64,000 nucleotides of DNA from Pseudoruegeria sp039972875 (lineage in GTDB: Bacteria > Pseudomonadota > Alphaproteobacteria > Rhodobacterales > Rhodobacteraceae): NCBI GenBank assembly GCA_039972875.1, contig JBDWMA010000044.1, positions 62,001 to 126,000 on the forward strand, in the 5' to 3' direction. The translations under genes were made by a program, and so were the position numbers. The notes under the pieces are model-generated. The model did no database searches and was not told the DNA's origin. It worked only from the letters and a program-made list of their open reading frames with translations. Below are positions 34,636 through 44,053 of this stretch, in pieces. Every line of letters begins with the position of its first letter. Within the stretch, counting starts at the first letter, position 1.

Positions 34636-36141
34636 TTAGTTAAATTCAATCTGCGATAGTTGTAGTTCGCTGTTGGTCCGGATCGATGGTGCAAAATCCA
34701 ACCGCTCGTTCACGCGGCTGAAACCAACCATGTGGAACAACATGACATCTGCAATCGACTCTTCGTGAAGATATGCAAATAACTCACTCCACAACGCGGC
34801 GCGCTCGTCCCCTGTTGCAGCGGTTGCAGCGGCGATCATGCCGTCGACCTTTGGATCGGTCAGGCCGGATTGTTGGCCTTCGGAGTGGTACTTAAAGTAC
34901 ATGGAGAACACAGGGTCGCCATTGGCGTTATCATGCTGTGCTTCGATCAGCTGTGGACCGCGATCTTCTGGGAAAGGTTTCGCATACCGCTCCAGCCATT
35001 CGCCAACTTCGACCATTTCGAGAGTCATTTTGAACCCAACGTCTTCGTACATGGCAAGCAATGCTTCCATTGTTTCGAGCACATTTGCAAAGTTGTTTGT
35101 CCGACCGATAAGGGTAATGTTGGTGTCCACAGGCACGCCGTCTGCTCGTGCCTCTTCCAGCAATGCGCGGGCGCGTTCCGGATCATAAGCGTAAGGCGCA
35201 AGGTCATCATTATACCCGATGGTGGATGGAGGTGTGATCCCCGTTGCCAGCAATGTGCCATCGGCAAGGATGGTGCCAACAAAAGCTTCGCGATCAACGG
35301 CAAGATTCAGTGCCTCACGCACGCGTTTGTCGTTCAAAGGCGCTTGCGCGTGTTCAATCCGAAGAAAGACTGTTTCAGAATTTGGATAAGAGAAGTCCAT
35401 GTCCGGATCGCTTGCATCTTGAAGCGCGATATTCGGCGCGATGTCTGCTTCACCGGCTGCGACCATTGCGGCACGTACCGCACTGTCTGCGCGGAAGACG
35501 TAAGTCGCGGATTGGACGGTTGGTTGCTCCCCCCAATAATTCGGATTGGCGGACAGTTTGATCGACTGACCACGCTCATATTCGTCAAATGTATAGGGAC
35601 CCGTACCAATCGGATGATCCACAAAGCTGTCGAGCGGGGTGTCTTCGGGGGTGACGGTCACGGTGGACATCAACATCGGCAGGATTGGTTGGGCCGGATT
35701 GGCCGTCACATCAATCGTCAAATCGTCAACAATGTTGGTTGTAATGTCGATGCCACCAAAGAACTTCGCGCCGATTTCACAAGCAATATCTGGGGATTTC
35801 ATCCGCACCAAAGAATGCGCAACGTCTTCGGCATTCATAACAGAGCCATCACTAAAGGTGACACCCTCGCGCAATGTGAATCGCCAAGTACCGTCCCCCA
35901 TATCCTCCCAACTTTCTGCCAAGCGCGGCTGCAAACCCGTGTGCGGGTCCATCTCGGTTACGGTTTCAGAAATGTTTTGGAAGAGAACCCGACCCACGTT
36001 TGATTTCGTGGAGGAGCAGGGTTCAACGATTTCAAGCTCTTCTGATAAGACGACAGTCACGGCATTGTCCTGTGCCTGCGCTCCCAGTGCGACTGTCGAC
36101 GCGAGCAACGACATCGCCACTAAGTTTGTCTTCTGTTTCAT
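34636..36141 (-). CDS. ABC transporter substrate-binding protein, dipeptide family (SBP_bac_5)
   Basis: The 501-residue protein has a signal peptide (Lys-rich start, hydrophobic core, cleavage near AQAQDN). The body is of the DppA/OppA type, with LQPRLAESWEDMGDGTWRF, LREGVTFSDGS, GTGPYTFDEYERGQ and NPNYWGEQP segments. It captures the substrate in the periplasm and gives the importer its specificity. The family binds peptides but also sugars, opines and nickel complexes, so the ligand remains open. It is the first gene of the operon, facing the LysR gene. Confidence 0.93.
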   Translation of the reverse strand: MKQKTNLVAMSLLASTVALGAQAQDNAVTVVLSEELEIVEPCSSTKSNVGRVLFQNISETVTEMDPHTGLQPRLAESWEDMGDGTWRFTLREGVTFSDGSVMNAEDVAHSLVRMKSPDIACEIGAKFFGGIDITTNIVDDLTIDVTANPAQPILPMLMSTVTVTPEDTPLDSFVDHPIGTGPYTFDEYERGQSIKLSANPNYWGEQPTVQSATYVFRADSAVRAAMVAAGEADIAPNIALQDASDPDMDFSYPNSETVFLRIEHAQAPLNDKRVREALNLAVDREAFVGTILADGTLLATGITPPSTIGYNDDLAPYAYDPERARALLEEARADGVPVDTNITLIGRTNNFANVLETMEALLAMYEDVGFKMTLEMVEVGEWLERYAKPFPEDRGPQLIEAQHDNANGDPVFSMYFKYHSEGQQSGLTDPKVDGMIAAATAATGDERAALWSELFAYLHEESIADVMLFHMVGFSRVNERLDFAPSIRTNSELQLSQIEFN

Positions 36142-36236
36142 TTAATCTTCCCTAAGTTACGGGTCCCAGACCTCCCTACGAGCAAGGACCGTGATGTAGT
36201 GCCCATAAGATTTGAGAACTGTGGATATTTGTAAAT

Positions 36237-36275
36237 TCCAAATTTGGATTGCTGTGATATAGAAATTATATCACT
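36237..36275. promoter_or_regulatory. Putative LysR operators in the divergent promoter region
   Basis: TCCAAAATTTGGA (36237-36249) is a perfect dyad that fits the LysR T-N11-A rule. GTGATATA-GAAAT-TATATCAC (36255-36275) is a second perfect dyad with 8-base arms. Both lie between the start codons of the binding-protein gene (36141) and the LysR gene (36312), the usual place for LysR recognition and activation sites. Confidence 0.6.
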
Positions 36276-36311
36276 GGGTGGTGGGGCTAATGCAAAAAGA
36301 GAGGGGGCTTG

Positions 36312-37229
36312 ATGGAACAGGGGAAGTTTGAATTTTTCCAAATGCGGTGCTTTGTGGCCGTGGCAGAGGAGCTGAGTTTTCGTCGTGCGGCAGATCGTTT
36401 GAATATGACCCAACCGCCATTGTCCCGTCAGATCAAGATCCTAGAAGAGCGGATCAATCTGGTCCTTTTGGAACGCACAAATCGTCATGTCCGTTTGACC
36501 TCCGCAGGGGAGAGTTTTTATCAAAGTGCGATTGATATTATTCAACGATCTGAACATGCTATCTTAAATGCACGGCAGGCTGAGCGGGGCGAATTTGGTA
36601 ATATATCCATTGGATTTGTTCCTTCTGCAGCGATGCAGTTTATCCCGTTGATCGCCCAACGAATGGCGGCAACCATGCCCAATGTTGGGCTGACGCCGAT
36701 TGAAATGATGGGCTACGAAGTGCTCGAGGCGCAACGGTCTGGACGGATCGATTTTGGGCTAACGAGGATGGAGCAACCGCGCAGTGAAATTCAGCGGTTC
36801 AAAGCCGTGAGTGAACCATTCGTGCTGGCGATTCCTAAGGATCATCCTCTGTCTCAAAAAGAGGATTTAAGCATTAATGATTTTGACGGAGCCCCCTATG
36901 TTTCCTTTACGAAGGATCGGGGTGGGTTCCTAATGGAGACCCTGAGCGCACTTTTTTCAACCTGTGGAATAGTCCCTCAAACCAAAATTGAGGCCAGCCA
37001 GACCCATGCGGTCATAAGTATGGTCAATCACAGTCAGGGATTCGCTGTTGTTCCAAGGTCCGCGCGGGTCATGCAGTTGGAAAACATCGTGTTCCGGGAC
37101 GTTGTTTTACCAAAACAGTTCCGGTCAGATATGTATCTCGTCTCTCGTTCGGGGCGACACTCCGCGGTGCAAGACCGTGTTCGGGAATTAATCGTTGATG
37201 TCCTCGCGCCGTTTCGATCAGAGGCCTAA
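36312..37229 (+). CDS. LysR-family transcriptional regulator
   Basis: The 305-residue protein has the N-terminal winged helix-turn-helix (FVAVAEELSFRRAADRLN, then QPPLSRQIKILEE) and a C-terminal periplasmic-binding-like effector domain. It is divergent from the importer-catabolism operon and probably activates it in response to the imported compound or a metabolite, and represses itself. ATG 36312 follows AGAGGGGG; a TTG three bases earlier is possible. Confidence 0.92.
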   Translation: MEQGKFEFFQMRCFVAVAEELSFRRAADRLNMTQPPLSRQIKILEERINLVLLERTNRHVRLTSAGESFYQSAIDIIQRSEHAILNARQAERGEFGNISIGFVPSAAMQFIPLIAQRMAATMPNVGLTPIEMMGYEVLEAQRSGRIDFGLTRMEQPRSEIQRFKAVSEPFVLAIPKDHPLSQKEDLSINDFDGAPYVSFTKDRGGFLMETLSALFSTCGIVPQTKIEASQTHAVISMVNHSQGFAVVPRSARVMQLENIVFRDVVLPKQFRSDMYLVSRSGRHSAVQDRVRELIVDVLAPFRSEA

Positions 37230-37359
37230 GAGGTGTCTTCCAAAGTGTCCTGAATCAATATGGATATGAACAATGTTCGCAGCGGGTCTTATGGCCCAAT
37301 TGTTTCTAAAAGCCAGCGTCATACCGCATGATAATCACAGAGACGTATCATTCATCAGT

Positions 37360-37461
37360 TCAGGCAATGAAGAGCCGGATCGCAAAGGCAACCACGCCAA
37401 GACAAGCAACGCTTGCGGCCCACAAAGCCGCAAACCACAGCAGGCGTCGTATTGTCGTCAA
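37360..37461 (-). CDS. DUF2474-type small membrane protein of the bd oxidase
   Basis: A 33-residue peptide starting with TTG at 37461, overlapping the cydB stop in TTGA: Met-Thr-Thr-Ile-Arg-Arg, then one hydrophobic helix (LLWFAALWAA onward) ending FIA. Short single-helix proteins of this form (DUF2474, comparable in place to CydX) follow cydAB in cyanide-insensitive oxidase operons and are thought to be accessory subunits. It is easy to miss because of its size and non-ATG start. Confidence 0.72.
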   Translation of the reverse strand: MTTIRRLLWFAALWAASVACLGVVAFAIRLFIA

Positions 37462-38462
37462 TGATACCCCTCCTCTGGATCAACTTTCCCGCGAAACACC
37501 CAATAGGCATAGGCCGTATAGGCCAGGATGATGGGCAGCATAATCACAGCCCCAACAAGGGCAAAAGCAAGGCTGCTATCAGGGGCTGCCGCGTCTGCAA
37601 TGGTTAAACTTGGCGGGACCATATGGGGATAAAAACTGATCCCGATGCCGATAAATCCAACTACAAATAAGCCAATTGCGCAGAAAAACGGCGACACATC
37701 TTGGGTTTGGCGAAGGCCTTGCATCAACCGCCACGCCAGTGCCAGAACAATTGCGGGAACCATCGCCGAAAAGAGGGCCCCAGGCCACGCGAACCAACGC
37801 TGAAGATACACAGGATCTTGGAATGGGGTCAGCAAACTGACAATCCCCATCAACCCAAGCATTGCGATAAGCAGCGGACGGGCAAACCCGTGCATCTGGC
37901 GCTGCAGGGCACCTGTTGTTTTCATGTTCAACCAGGTTGCGCCCAACAGGGCATATCCTGTGACCAAAGCAATGCCTGTCAGGATCGAAAATGGCGTGAG
38001 CCAATCCCACCAGCCTCCGGCATAGGCGCGGCCTTCAATTGGAACGCCCTGTACTAAGGCCCCTAAGGCAATGCCCTGACAGAGGGCAGCCAAGGTTGAA
38101 CCACCATGGAACGCGAGATCCCAGACCCAGCGCGCTCGTTCAGTGCGCCAGCGGTATTCAAAGGCGACCCCACGGAAAATCAAGGCCAATAACATCATAA
38201 TGATCGGGATATAGACCGCAGGCATGATCACGGCATAGGCCAGTGGGAATACGGCAAATAGCCCACCACCACCCAGCACCAGCCATGTTTCATTGCCATC
38301 CCAAATCGGGGCGACAGAGTTCATCATGACGTCTCTGTCTTTGTCAGTACGTGCAAATGGAAACAGGATGCCGATCCCAAGATCAAAGCCATCTAGGATG
38401 ACATAGGTCAAAACGGCAAAGGCGATGATCCCGGCCCAGATCGTGGAAAGCTCAATAATCAT
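37458..38462 (-). CDS. cydB: Cytochrome bd-type (cyanide-insensitive) quinol oxidase subunit II
   Basis: The 334-residue membrane protein has about eight helices and the CydB N-terminus (IWAGIIAFAVLTYVILDGFDLGIG). It also has NSVAPIWDGNETWLVLGGGG and FRGVAFEYR, conserved in subunit II. The protein stabilises the di-heme site of subunit I. Its ATG overlaps the cydA stop by 4 bases. Confidence 0.95.
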   Translation of the reverse strand: MIIELSTIWAGIIAFAVLTYVILDGFDLGIGILFPFARTDKDRDVMMNSVAPIWDGNETWLVLGGGGLFAVFPLAYAVIMPAVYIPIIMMLLALIFRGVAFEYRWRTERARWVWDLAFHGGSTLAALCQGIALGALVQGVPIEGRAYAGGWWDWLTPFSILTGIALVTGYALLGATWLNMKTTGALQRQMHGFARPLLIAMLGLMGIVSLLTPFQDPVYLQRWFAWPGALFSAMVPAIVLALAWRLMQGLRQTQDVSPFFCAIGLFVVGFIGIGISFYPHMVPPSLTIADAAAPDSSLAFALVGAVIMLPIILAYTAYAYWVFRGKVDPEEGYH

Positions 38463-39853
38463 AACTGCCCCTCCTGTTGTGCGTGGGACATTCGGGCAAG
38501 GCCAGACGGAATGCCAATGTCATTCCCCGCGGATGGTGGTTTGCTCATGAGTTGTAGCAAGTAGAATGTCCCGGCCCCAAAGACCGCAAAATAGACAATG
38601 ATAAAGGCAATCAGCGACGTCGCCACCGCCGGCGCATCCACTGGCGAAAGCGAGTCTGATGTGCGTAACAATCCGTAGACGGTATAGGGCTGCCGTCCAA
38701 CTTCGGTTGTGATCCAGCCAGCCAGCACGGCAATGAAACCGCTCGGTGCCATAAAAACGGTCACCTTGTGGAGCCAGGGGGATTCATACAACCTGCCGCG
38801 TATACGTTGCAGTACGGACCATAGACCGACGCCCAACATCAAAAAGCCAATGCCAACCATGATGCGAAAGCTAAAGAACACAATGGCGACAGGGGGTTCT
38901 TCGTCATCAGGAATAGTATCGAGCCCGGCAAGGGATGCGTGTAAGTGATGCTTTAGGATCAAGGACGACAAATTCGGAATTTCAATCGCATAGTCCACCC
39001 GCTTTTCCGCTGCATTTGGGATGCCAAATAGGATTAGGGGGGCCCCGTCTGGATGGCTGTCATAATGGCCTTCTATTGCCATTATCTTTTGCGGTTGGTG
39101 TTTTAAAGTGTTCAGACCATGGGCGTCACCGGCGAAAATTTGTAAGGGCGTCACCAATAATGCCATCCACATCGCCATAGAAAACATGCGGGTTACTTCG
39201 GCAGTGCGAACGCCCTTGGCCAGATGCCACCCCGCCACGCCTGCCACAGCAAAAGCGGTGGTAAGGTAAGCCGCGAGGACCATATGTATCAGCCGGTAAT
39301 GGAACGAGGGATTAAAGACCACAGCCCACCAGTCGTCTGGGATAAACTGGCCAACATCATTCATTGCGTAGCCCGCAGGGGTTTGCATCCACGAGTTTAC
39401 CGATAAGATCCAAGTGGCGGAAATAACAGTGCCAAGCGCAACCATTGCAGTTGCAAACATATGTAAGCTAGGGCCCACACGGTCACGCCCAAAGAGCATG
39501 ATGCCAAGAAACCCCGCCTCAAGGAAAAACGCCGTCATGACCTCATAGGCCATCAAAGGGCCGAGCACCGGTCCGGTGATGTCTGCAAAGGTGCTCCAGT
39601 TCGTGCCAAATTGGTAGGACATGACAATGCCCGACACCACGCCCATGGCAAAGCCGACCGCAAAGATCTTTTTCCAGTAATTGAACAGAGACAGGTAGGT
39701 TGCGTCTTTGCGCCAAAGCCAGAGTCCGTTGAGCACGGCCAAAAAGCTGGCCAGCCCAATGGAAAAGGCCGGGAAAATGATGTGAAAAGAGACGGTAAAG
39801 GCAAATTGGATACGCGCCAACGTTTCCGCGTCTATGCCTGAAAGGATGTTCAT
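38459..39853 (-). CDS. cydA: Cytochrome bd-type (cyanide-insensitive) quinol oxidase subunit I
   Basis: The 464-residue protein carries the quinol-oxidising and heme-binding core: ARIQFAFTVSFHIIFPA with the heme His, FMAPSGFIAVLAGWITTEVGRQPYTVYG with the invariant GRQP, and a short Q-loop. The short loop and the DUF2474 gene downstream mark the cyanide-insensitive (CioA) branch, used for respiration at low oxygen or under inhibition of heme-copper oxidases. I chose ATG 39853, since GAGG lies at proper distance; ATG 39859 would be too close to it. Confidence 0.95.
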   Translation of the reverse strand: MNILSGIDAETLARIQFAFTVSFHIIFPAFSIGLASFLAVLNGLWLWRKDATYLSLFNYWKKIFAVGFAMGVVSGIVMSYQFGTNWSTFADITGPVLGPLMAYEVMTAFFLEAGFLGIMLFGRDRVGPSLHMFATAMVALGTVISATWILSVNSWMQTPAGYAMNDVGQFIPDDWWAVVFNPSFHYRLIHMVLAAYLTTAFAVAGVAGWHLAKGVRTAEVTRMFSMAMWMALLVTPLQIFAGDAHGLNTLKHQPQKIMAIEGHYDSHPDGAPLILFGIPNAAEKRVDYAIEIPNLSSLILKHHLHASLAGLDTIPDDEEPPVAIVFFSFRIMVGIGFLMLGVGLWSVLQRIRGRLYESPWLHKVTVFMAPSGFIAVLAGWITTEVGRQPYTVYGLLRTSDSLSPVDAPAVATSLIAFIIVYFAVFGAGTFYLLQLMSKPPSAGNDIGIPSGLARMSHAQQEGQL

Positions 39854-39931
39854 TGGCATTTCCTCGAGTTAATCGTTTGATCAACAGATAGCACAGGATG
39901 CCGACTTGGAATGTGACATTTCGGCGGACGG

Positions 39932-39978
39932 CGAATAAGCTCTCGTTTTGGCTTTGAAAGTGGTCGTGGACTTATTCG
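39932..39978. repeat. Inverted repeat in the cydA-lipoprotein divergent gap
   Basis: CGAATAAG (39932-39939) and CTTATTCG (39971-39978) are perfect inverted copies 31 bases apart, between the cydA start and the lipoprotein gene at 40136. Role unknown; could be a regulatory dyad. The rest of the 282-base gap shows no gene. Confidence 0.3.
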
Positions 39979-40135
39979 ATTTTGGCTATCGTCACGGGGT
40001 GCGTCAAAATTTCAGGGCTCTCCATTGACCTGAAAATAAGCGATAAATGGCCCTCATATCTTGACAGTTGGTTGGGGCGTGTTGGTAAGATAACGTGTTC
40101 GTGAGTATCGTTGTACAACTGATAGGAAAGCTCCC

Positions 40136-40510
40136 ATGATTTTAGCCAGAAATATCTCTGCCGTTCTTCTAGCCGGCGCGCTTGCCGCTTGCTCAAATTC
40201 CGGAGCCAACTATCAACCGGTAATAGACGGTCCCTTGGGCCCAAATTACGGCGCTGATTTGGCTGCCTGTCAGGCATTGGCCGCCTCGCAGCCTGCCGTT
40301 GATGGCAGCACAGCAGGGGCTGCTGCCACGGGTGCTGGGGTTGCTGCGGCGTCTTCTGTTATCTTTAACGATAATAGCGATAACCTTGGTGAGGCCGCTG
40401 CCGTAGGTGCCTTGGTCGGTGCGACGGGCAATGCCATCCAAAAGAACCAACAGAAAGAAGTGATCGTTCGAAACTGTATGCGTGGGCGCGGCTATAACGT
40501 CGTCGGTTAA
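40136..40510 (+). CDS. Small glycine-zipper-like lipoprotein
   Basis: A 124-residue protein with a lipoprotein signal (LLAGALAAC, Cys19). It has an Ala/Gly-rich stretch (about 60-105, with GEAAAVGALVGATGNA) of the glycine-zipper type seen in outer-membrane lipoproteins such as SlyB or the OmpA-linked Gly-zipper family. It ends with Cys-Met-Arg-Gly-Arg-Gly-Tyr, a conserved ending in several such proteins. Probably anchored in the outer membrane; precise role unknown. Confidence 0.8.
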   Translation: MILARNISAVLLAGALAACSNSGANYQPVIDGPLGPNYGADLAACQALAASQPAVDGSTAGAAATGAGVAAASSVIFNDNSDNLGEAAAVGALVGATGNAIQKNQQKEVIVRNCMRGRGYNVVG

Positions 40511-40535
40511 TCCGCCAGCAGCTTAGATCTTTACA

Positions 40536-40574
40536 TTAAAAAGACTGAGACCACCTTTTTCGGGGGCCTCAGTC
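40536..40574 (-). terminator. Rho-independent terminator downstream of the glycosyltransferase gene
   Basis: GACTGAG/CTCAGTC (40543-40549 with 40568-40574) pairs across an 18-base loop. On the minus strand the stem is followed by CTTTTT, so it terminates the operon ending at 40579. The plus-strand lipoprotein transcript may also end here. Confidence 0.65.
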
Positions 40575-40578
40575 AATG

Positions 40579-42414
40579 TTACGCGACACGGATGGGTTTG
40601 TCTGGAACGATGTCGAGTTTGATGACGTGTTCCAGATCTTCGCCTCTGACGTCCACCAGAATACTAAGCATTGATTCTAGAGTGAAATAGGCCCGCAGCA
40701 CTCGAAAGATCAGATATTCCGGCAGGGCAAGGATACCCTTGGGAACGCCATTCAAAAGGGACGCAAGGACGGCCATGATGGCGGGCGCGCCTGTGGTGAC
40801 GGCGATAATGGATTGCCATTGGATTGGACTATTCGGATTAAACCCCAGCCCCCATTCCAACGCGCCATATATGATCAGTGGCACGAGCATGGCCCGACGG
40901 GCCGAGTTAATCAGCATATAGGGCAATATGATCTTACCGCGCAGGGTCTTGTTGGGCCCATAGATCAGGTCACGGCAGCGCGATGAGATATGATATATGG
41001 ACCGAAACCACCGCATCCGCTGTTCACGCATATGGCTATAAGACGACGGAACCTCAGAGATATAGCGGATTTTTGGATCTACAACCGAGTGAAACCCCAA
41101 CTCTCCGATGCGCAGGGAAATGTCGGTGTCTTCGCCGTTCATCCCCTCGACAAAGCCCCCAAGGTAACGCGGATGATGGGTGCGATAGACAACAAACATA
41201 CCGGGGATGCCAACAACACAATTCACAGCCCCCATCGCAACAGAATAAAAACCGTGCTTTACGAGAACTTCTAGCAGGCGGGCCCGATCAAACAAGGCGC
41301 CCCCGGGAGGGACAGGCACGCCGCCGACAACACCGACTTGGGGATCGCAAAAATAGGGCATCGCGCGGGAAAAATTATCCACACCGACAAGCGTATCGGC
41401 ATCCACGCGGATCAAAAACTCTGTCTCGCAGGCGTCCAGACCATCGTTTAACGCGTTTGATTTACCAGGTTTGGGGACGTTGATCACTTTGCCATGGGCG
41501 GCCTTGCAGGCAGCAAGGGCGTTGCGGGCGATCGATTCCGTATCATCCGTAGAGTTGTTGTTCATAATCAGGATATGCACCTCGCCACCGTAATGTTCGG
41601 CAGCCCGATCCATGGCGTTGATTGTGTCCTCTATGATGTAGGATTCATTGTGGGCAGGGACAATGACCGAAACGGGCGGTGTGAATTTTGGTGTTTTGGC
41701 GGTGAGCACGTCGTAAATCGCCAGAAAATACAACTGCCCGAACAACACCGGTAGAAACAAAAATACCCCAGGGCCGATGCCGCCCAATAACGTCCAGCTA
41801 CGCAGCATGGTGACGACGTGCAGCTCCATGCTGCCGACATAGATCGCTACGACAGCGGCGATGGTCAGCGTAACCCCAATACGGAGAAATGCGCGCATTT
41901 GACTGACAGGGATATGTTCTATTCGAATGCGGGCCGGCATAAAACCGCGCTCAAGGAGCTTGAAAGAATAGACAGCAAACCCAAACAACCCTGAGGCAAT
42001 TGCGCTCATGTGTAGTGAAAATGCGGTACCCAACGTCTGATACGCGAGGGCATTGGCGAGATCGAATGCGGCGCAGCCGATCAAAAACACCAGCAACATA
42101 TCCAGCCCAAAGAACAATCTGCCTTTCCATCCCGCTGAGCTGAACGCCGCAAAGCAGATAAAGAAAGAGATCAGGAATATACGGATTGCAATCGCGTGCC
42201 TGCCTTCATGTGGGGAAAACACAATATCCCGGTTTGGGAACACTTGTGCGACCGCATCGGTGTTGATCAACCACAAGAGAAAGGTCGAGAGTATGGTGAA
42301 CGTGGCCAGCATCAAAAGCGCCTGCCGTTCAGGTACCGGACCCGCGAACCGTTTTGGGGCACTGTCGACAGAAATGTAGCTGATCTGTTCGCGCTTATCC
42401 TCAAGTTCGCTCAT
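40579..42414 (-). CDS. Family 2 glycosyltransferase, cellulose-synthase-like
   Basis: The 611-residue membrane protein has about six helices before the catalytic domain (about 245-480) and several after. Catalytic motifs are VSVIVPAHNES, the DxD in IRVDADTLVG, GEDTDIS, and the acceptor-site QRMRW. These are the D, DxD, ED, QxxRW features of processive enzymes such as BcsA. It probably polymerises or transfers sugars and moves the chain through the membrane. It overlaps a BcsB-like gene by 4 bases and lies in the same run as UDP-sulfoquinovose synthase. No PilZ domain is seen. Confidence 0.9.
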   Translation of the reverse strand: MSELEDKREQISYISVDSAPKRFAGPVPERQALLMLATFTILSTFLLWLINTDAVAQVFPNRDIVFSPHEGRHAIAIRIFLISFFICFAAFSSAGWKGRLFFGLDMLLVFLIGCAAFDLANALAYQTLGTAFSLHMSAIASGLFGFAVYSFKLLERGFMPARIRIEHIPVSQMRAFLRIGVTLTIAAVVAIYVGSMELHVVTMLRSWTLLGGIGPGVFLFLPVLFGQLYFLAIYDVLTAKTPKFTPPVSVIVPAHNESYIIEDTINAMDRAAEHYGGEVHILIMNNNSTDDTESIARNALAACKAAHGKVINVPKPGKSNALNDGLDACETEFLIRVDADTLVGVDNFSRAMPYFCDPQVGVVGGVPVPPGGALFDRARLLEVLVKHGFYSVAMGAVNCVVGIPGMFVVYRTHHPRYLGGFVEGMNGEDTDISLRIGELGFHSVVDPKIRYISEVPSSYSHMREQRMRWFRSIYHISSRCRDLIYGPNKTLRGKIILPYMLINSARRAMLVPLIIYGALEWGLGFNPNSPIQWQSIIAVTTGAPAIMAVLASLLNGVPKGILALPEYLIFRVLRAYFTLESMLSILVDVRGEDLEHVIKLDIVPDKPIRVA

Positions 42415-43967
42415 GATGCCACCCCAGGAAGCTCCATCGCACTGGGCACGACCAGTATGGCAGGCCCCGTATGCGCCGGTTTTGTGCCGTCCGATAGAGT
42501 CTGAACGATGAATTCATCTGAGATTGGATCCCGTGATACCATCCACGCGGCTGCTGATGTCGGTAAAGCAACAACTGCCCCAGCAGGCGGGAGGACGATG
42601 ATTTGAGCGTGTTTAAGATTGGGCTTAAGGCGGATGCCCGCTGGCAAGATTTGCGCTAGAAATGCGCTAGCCACGTCGGCGTCTGCCGCGGTTAGGGGAG
42701 CGTACTCTCCGATGGTGAGTGGCCCTGATTGCGACAGAAGGGATCGTAATTCAGTAATACTGTCAGAGAACTGAGTCTCACCTGCGATTAGACGTGTCTC
42801 GGGCAACATCTCTGCGATCAGCTCCGGCCCTTTGGAACACTGTTCCTCCGGCATATTGGTTGATGTGAGTGTAACGTCTATAGAGTTGATTGCAGATTGT
42901 ATTGTTACGGGTAAATCGACTGTTGTGCTTAAATCTGTGCGGCCAGGTTCTAGGATCATTTGATGGATGAGGCGGTTGTTCAACGTGACTGTCACAGCCC
43001 ATTGATCGCTATTAAGTTGGTGCCCCAAAGCCAGATGCAGCTCTAATGCAGAAGGTCGCAGGTTGGACTCCATTCTGCGGGAGTCAAACCGGGTGCGCCA
43101 TACTGTCTGCCGTTCGAAACGACGTAGTCCGGCATTTGCGCCTCCTTCCGCAATTGCCATTGGCCATGCGGTGTCCTGTTGCACAGGTTCCTCCTGTTGA
43201 AACAGGGGCAGTACGGCACGCAGTTCCGTGGTGCTTAGTGCGTCCTGATCGTAATCATCAACCATCATAATATCGATGTTGTGCTGTCTGAATTCAGTGG
43301 CCAGCACCAGTCGCCGGATACGTTCCTCTGGGGCGATCCAATGCGCCCATCCAACCCGCACGATTTGACCCCAAGCGTTGACGCGGTCGCGTGCAGAAGT
43401 CAGCGGCTGATCCAAAGTTAGAAAAACAGCGCTGGTCGTTTCAATCTCTACGACGGCGTCAAAGCCATCGTCGGTGCTGCAGAAGGTATGGGGGCCCTCG
43501 CCCTGCAGAGAGAAAGAAACGACCAGCCGTTCCCTTGCGAAGTCCGTCGGTGAAAGCGAAATTCGCAAGGAGCGCCCAACCTCGCCCGGATGCAGCAACA
43601 TTTCACCTCTTCGGACGTTATCGATAGAGATCCGTAGGACCCCTTGAACGCCTTCAAGGACTTGTAATGTTGCATCAATTTGGAGGTATCCGGACGTCGG
43701 GCGCGCATCCATTGGCATATTGAATACGACGCCCTGATAGGAGGGCAAACCAGAAAGAATAAGGGGATGGTTTGGGGTGGAGCGGTAGAGGGTTGCGGTA
43801 TTGGCCTGGGCCGCAGGCAAAGCTCTGCGATCCTCAAATACGAGTTGGGGGCCGTCAGTCAATTCATTTAGGTAACGTTGTCCTCTTTCCACGATATTCA
43901 TTGTCGAGAGCAGGAGGGCGACGCCTGCGAGGAGAAACCCCATAAGCCCAATGCCAATCATACGCAT
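42411..43967 (-). CDS. BcsB-like periplasmic partner of the glycosyltransferase
   Basis: The 518-residue protein starts with one membrane anchor (about 5-25) followed by a large periplasmic part of beta-sandwich character. The segment CSTDDGFDAVVEIETTSAVF resembles the carbohydrate-binding-like domains of cellulose synthase subunit B. No C-terminal membrane helix is seen, unlike E. coli BcsB. ATG 43967 is preceded by GGTGA; GTG 43976 is an alternative. Its stop overlaps the glycosyltransferase start, so the two probably act together. The family assignment is tentative. Confidence 0.7.
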   Translation of the reverse strand: MRMIGIGLMGFLLAGVALLLSTMNIVERGQRYLNELTDGPQLVFEDRRALPAAQANTATLYRSTPNHPLILSGLPSYQGVVFNMPMDARPTSGYLQIDATLQVLEGVQGVLRISIDNVRRGEMLLHPGEVGRSLRISLSPTDFARERLVVSFSLQGEGPHTFCSTDDGFDAVVEIETTSAVFLTLDQPLTSARDRVNAWGQIVRVGWAHWIAPEERIRRLVLATEFRQHNIDIMMVDDYDQDALSTTELRAVLPLFQQEEPVQQDTAWPMAIAEGGANAGLRRFERQTVWRTRFDSRRMESNLRPSALELHLALGHQLNSDQWAVTVTLNNRLIHQMILEPGRTDLSTTVDLPVTIQSAINSIDVTLTSTNMPEEQCSKGPELIAEMLPETRLIAGETQFSDSITELRSLLSQSGPLTIGEYAPLTAADADVASAFLAQILPAGIRLKPNLKHAQIIVLPPAGAVVALPTSAAAWMVSRDPISDEFIVQTLSDGTKPAHTGPAILVVPSAMELPGVAS

Positions 43968-44053
43968 AGTGTTCACCGAATAGTTGAGATCATGTCAGAC
44001 AGAGACGCACTGAACCCACCTCCAAGCAGGCCCAGTGCGCTCGATCTGATTGA

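Noticed and set aside
34870..36003. Long plus-strand open frame opposite the ABC binding protein gene
   Set aside because: It is the antisense shadow of a gene with clear signal peptide and family motifs; the antisense translation is Cys/His/Arg-rich and has no recognisable domain.
39876..39883. TTGATCAA upstream of cydA as an FNR site
   Set aside because: The FNR consensus needs four bases between the TTGAT and ATCAA halves; here the half-sites overlap in an eight-base palindrome.
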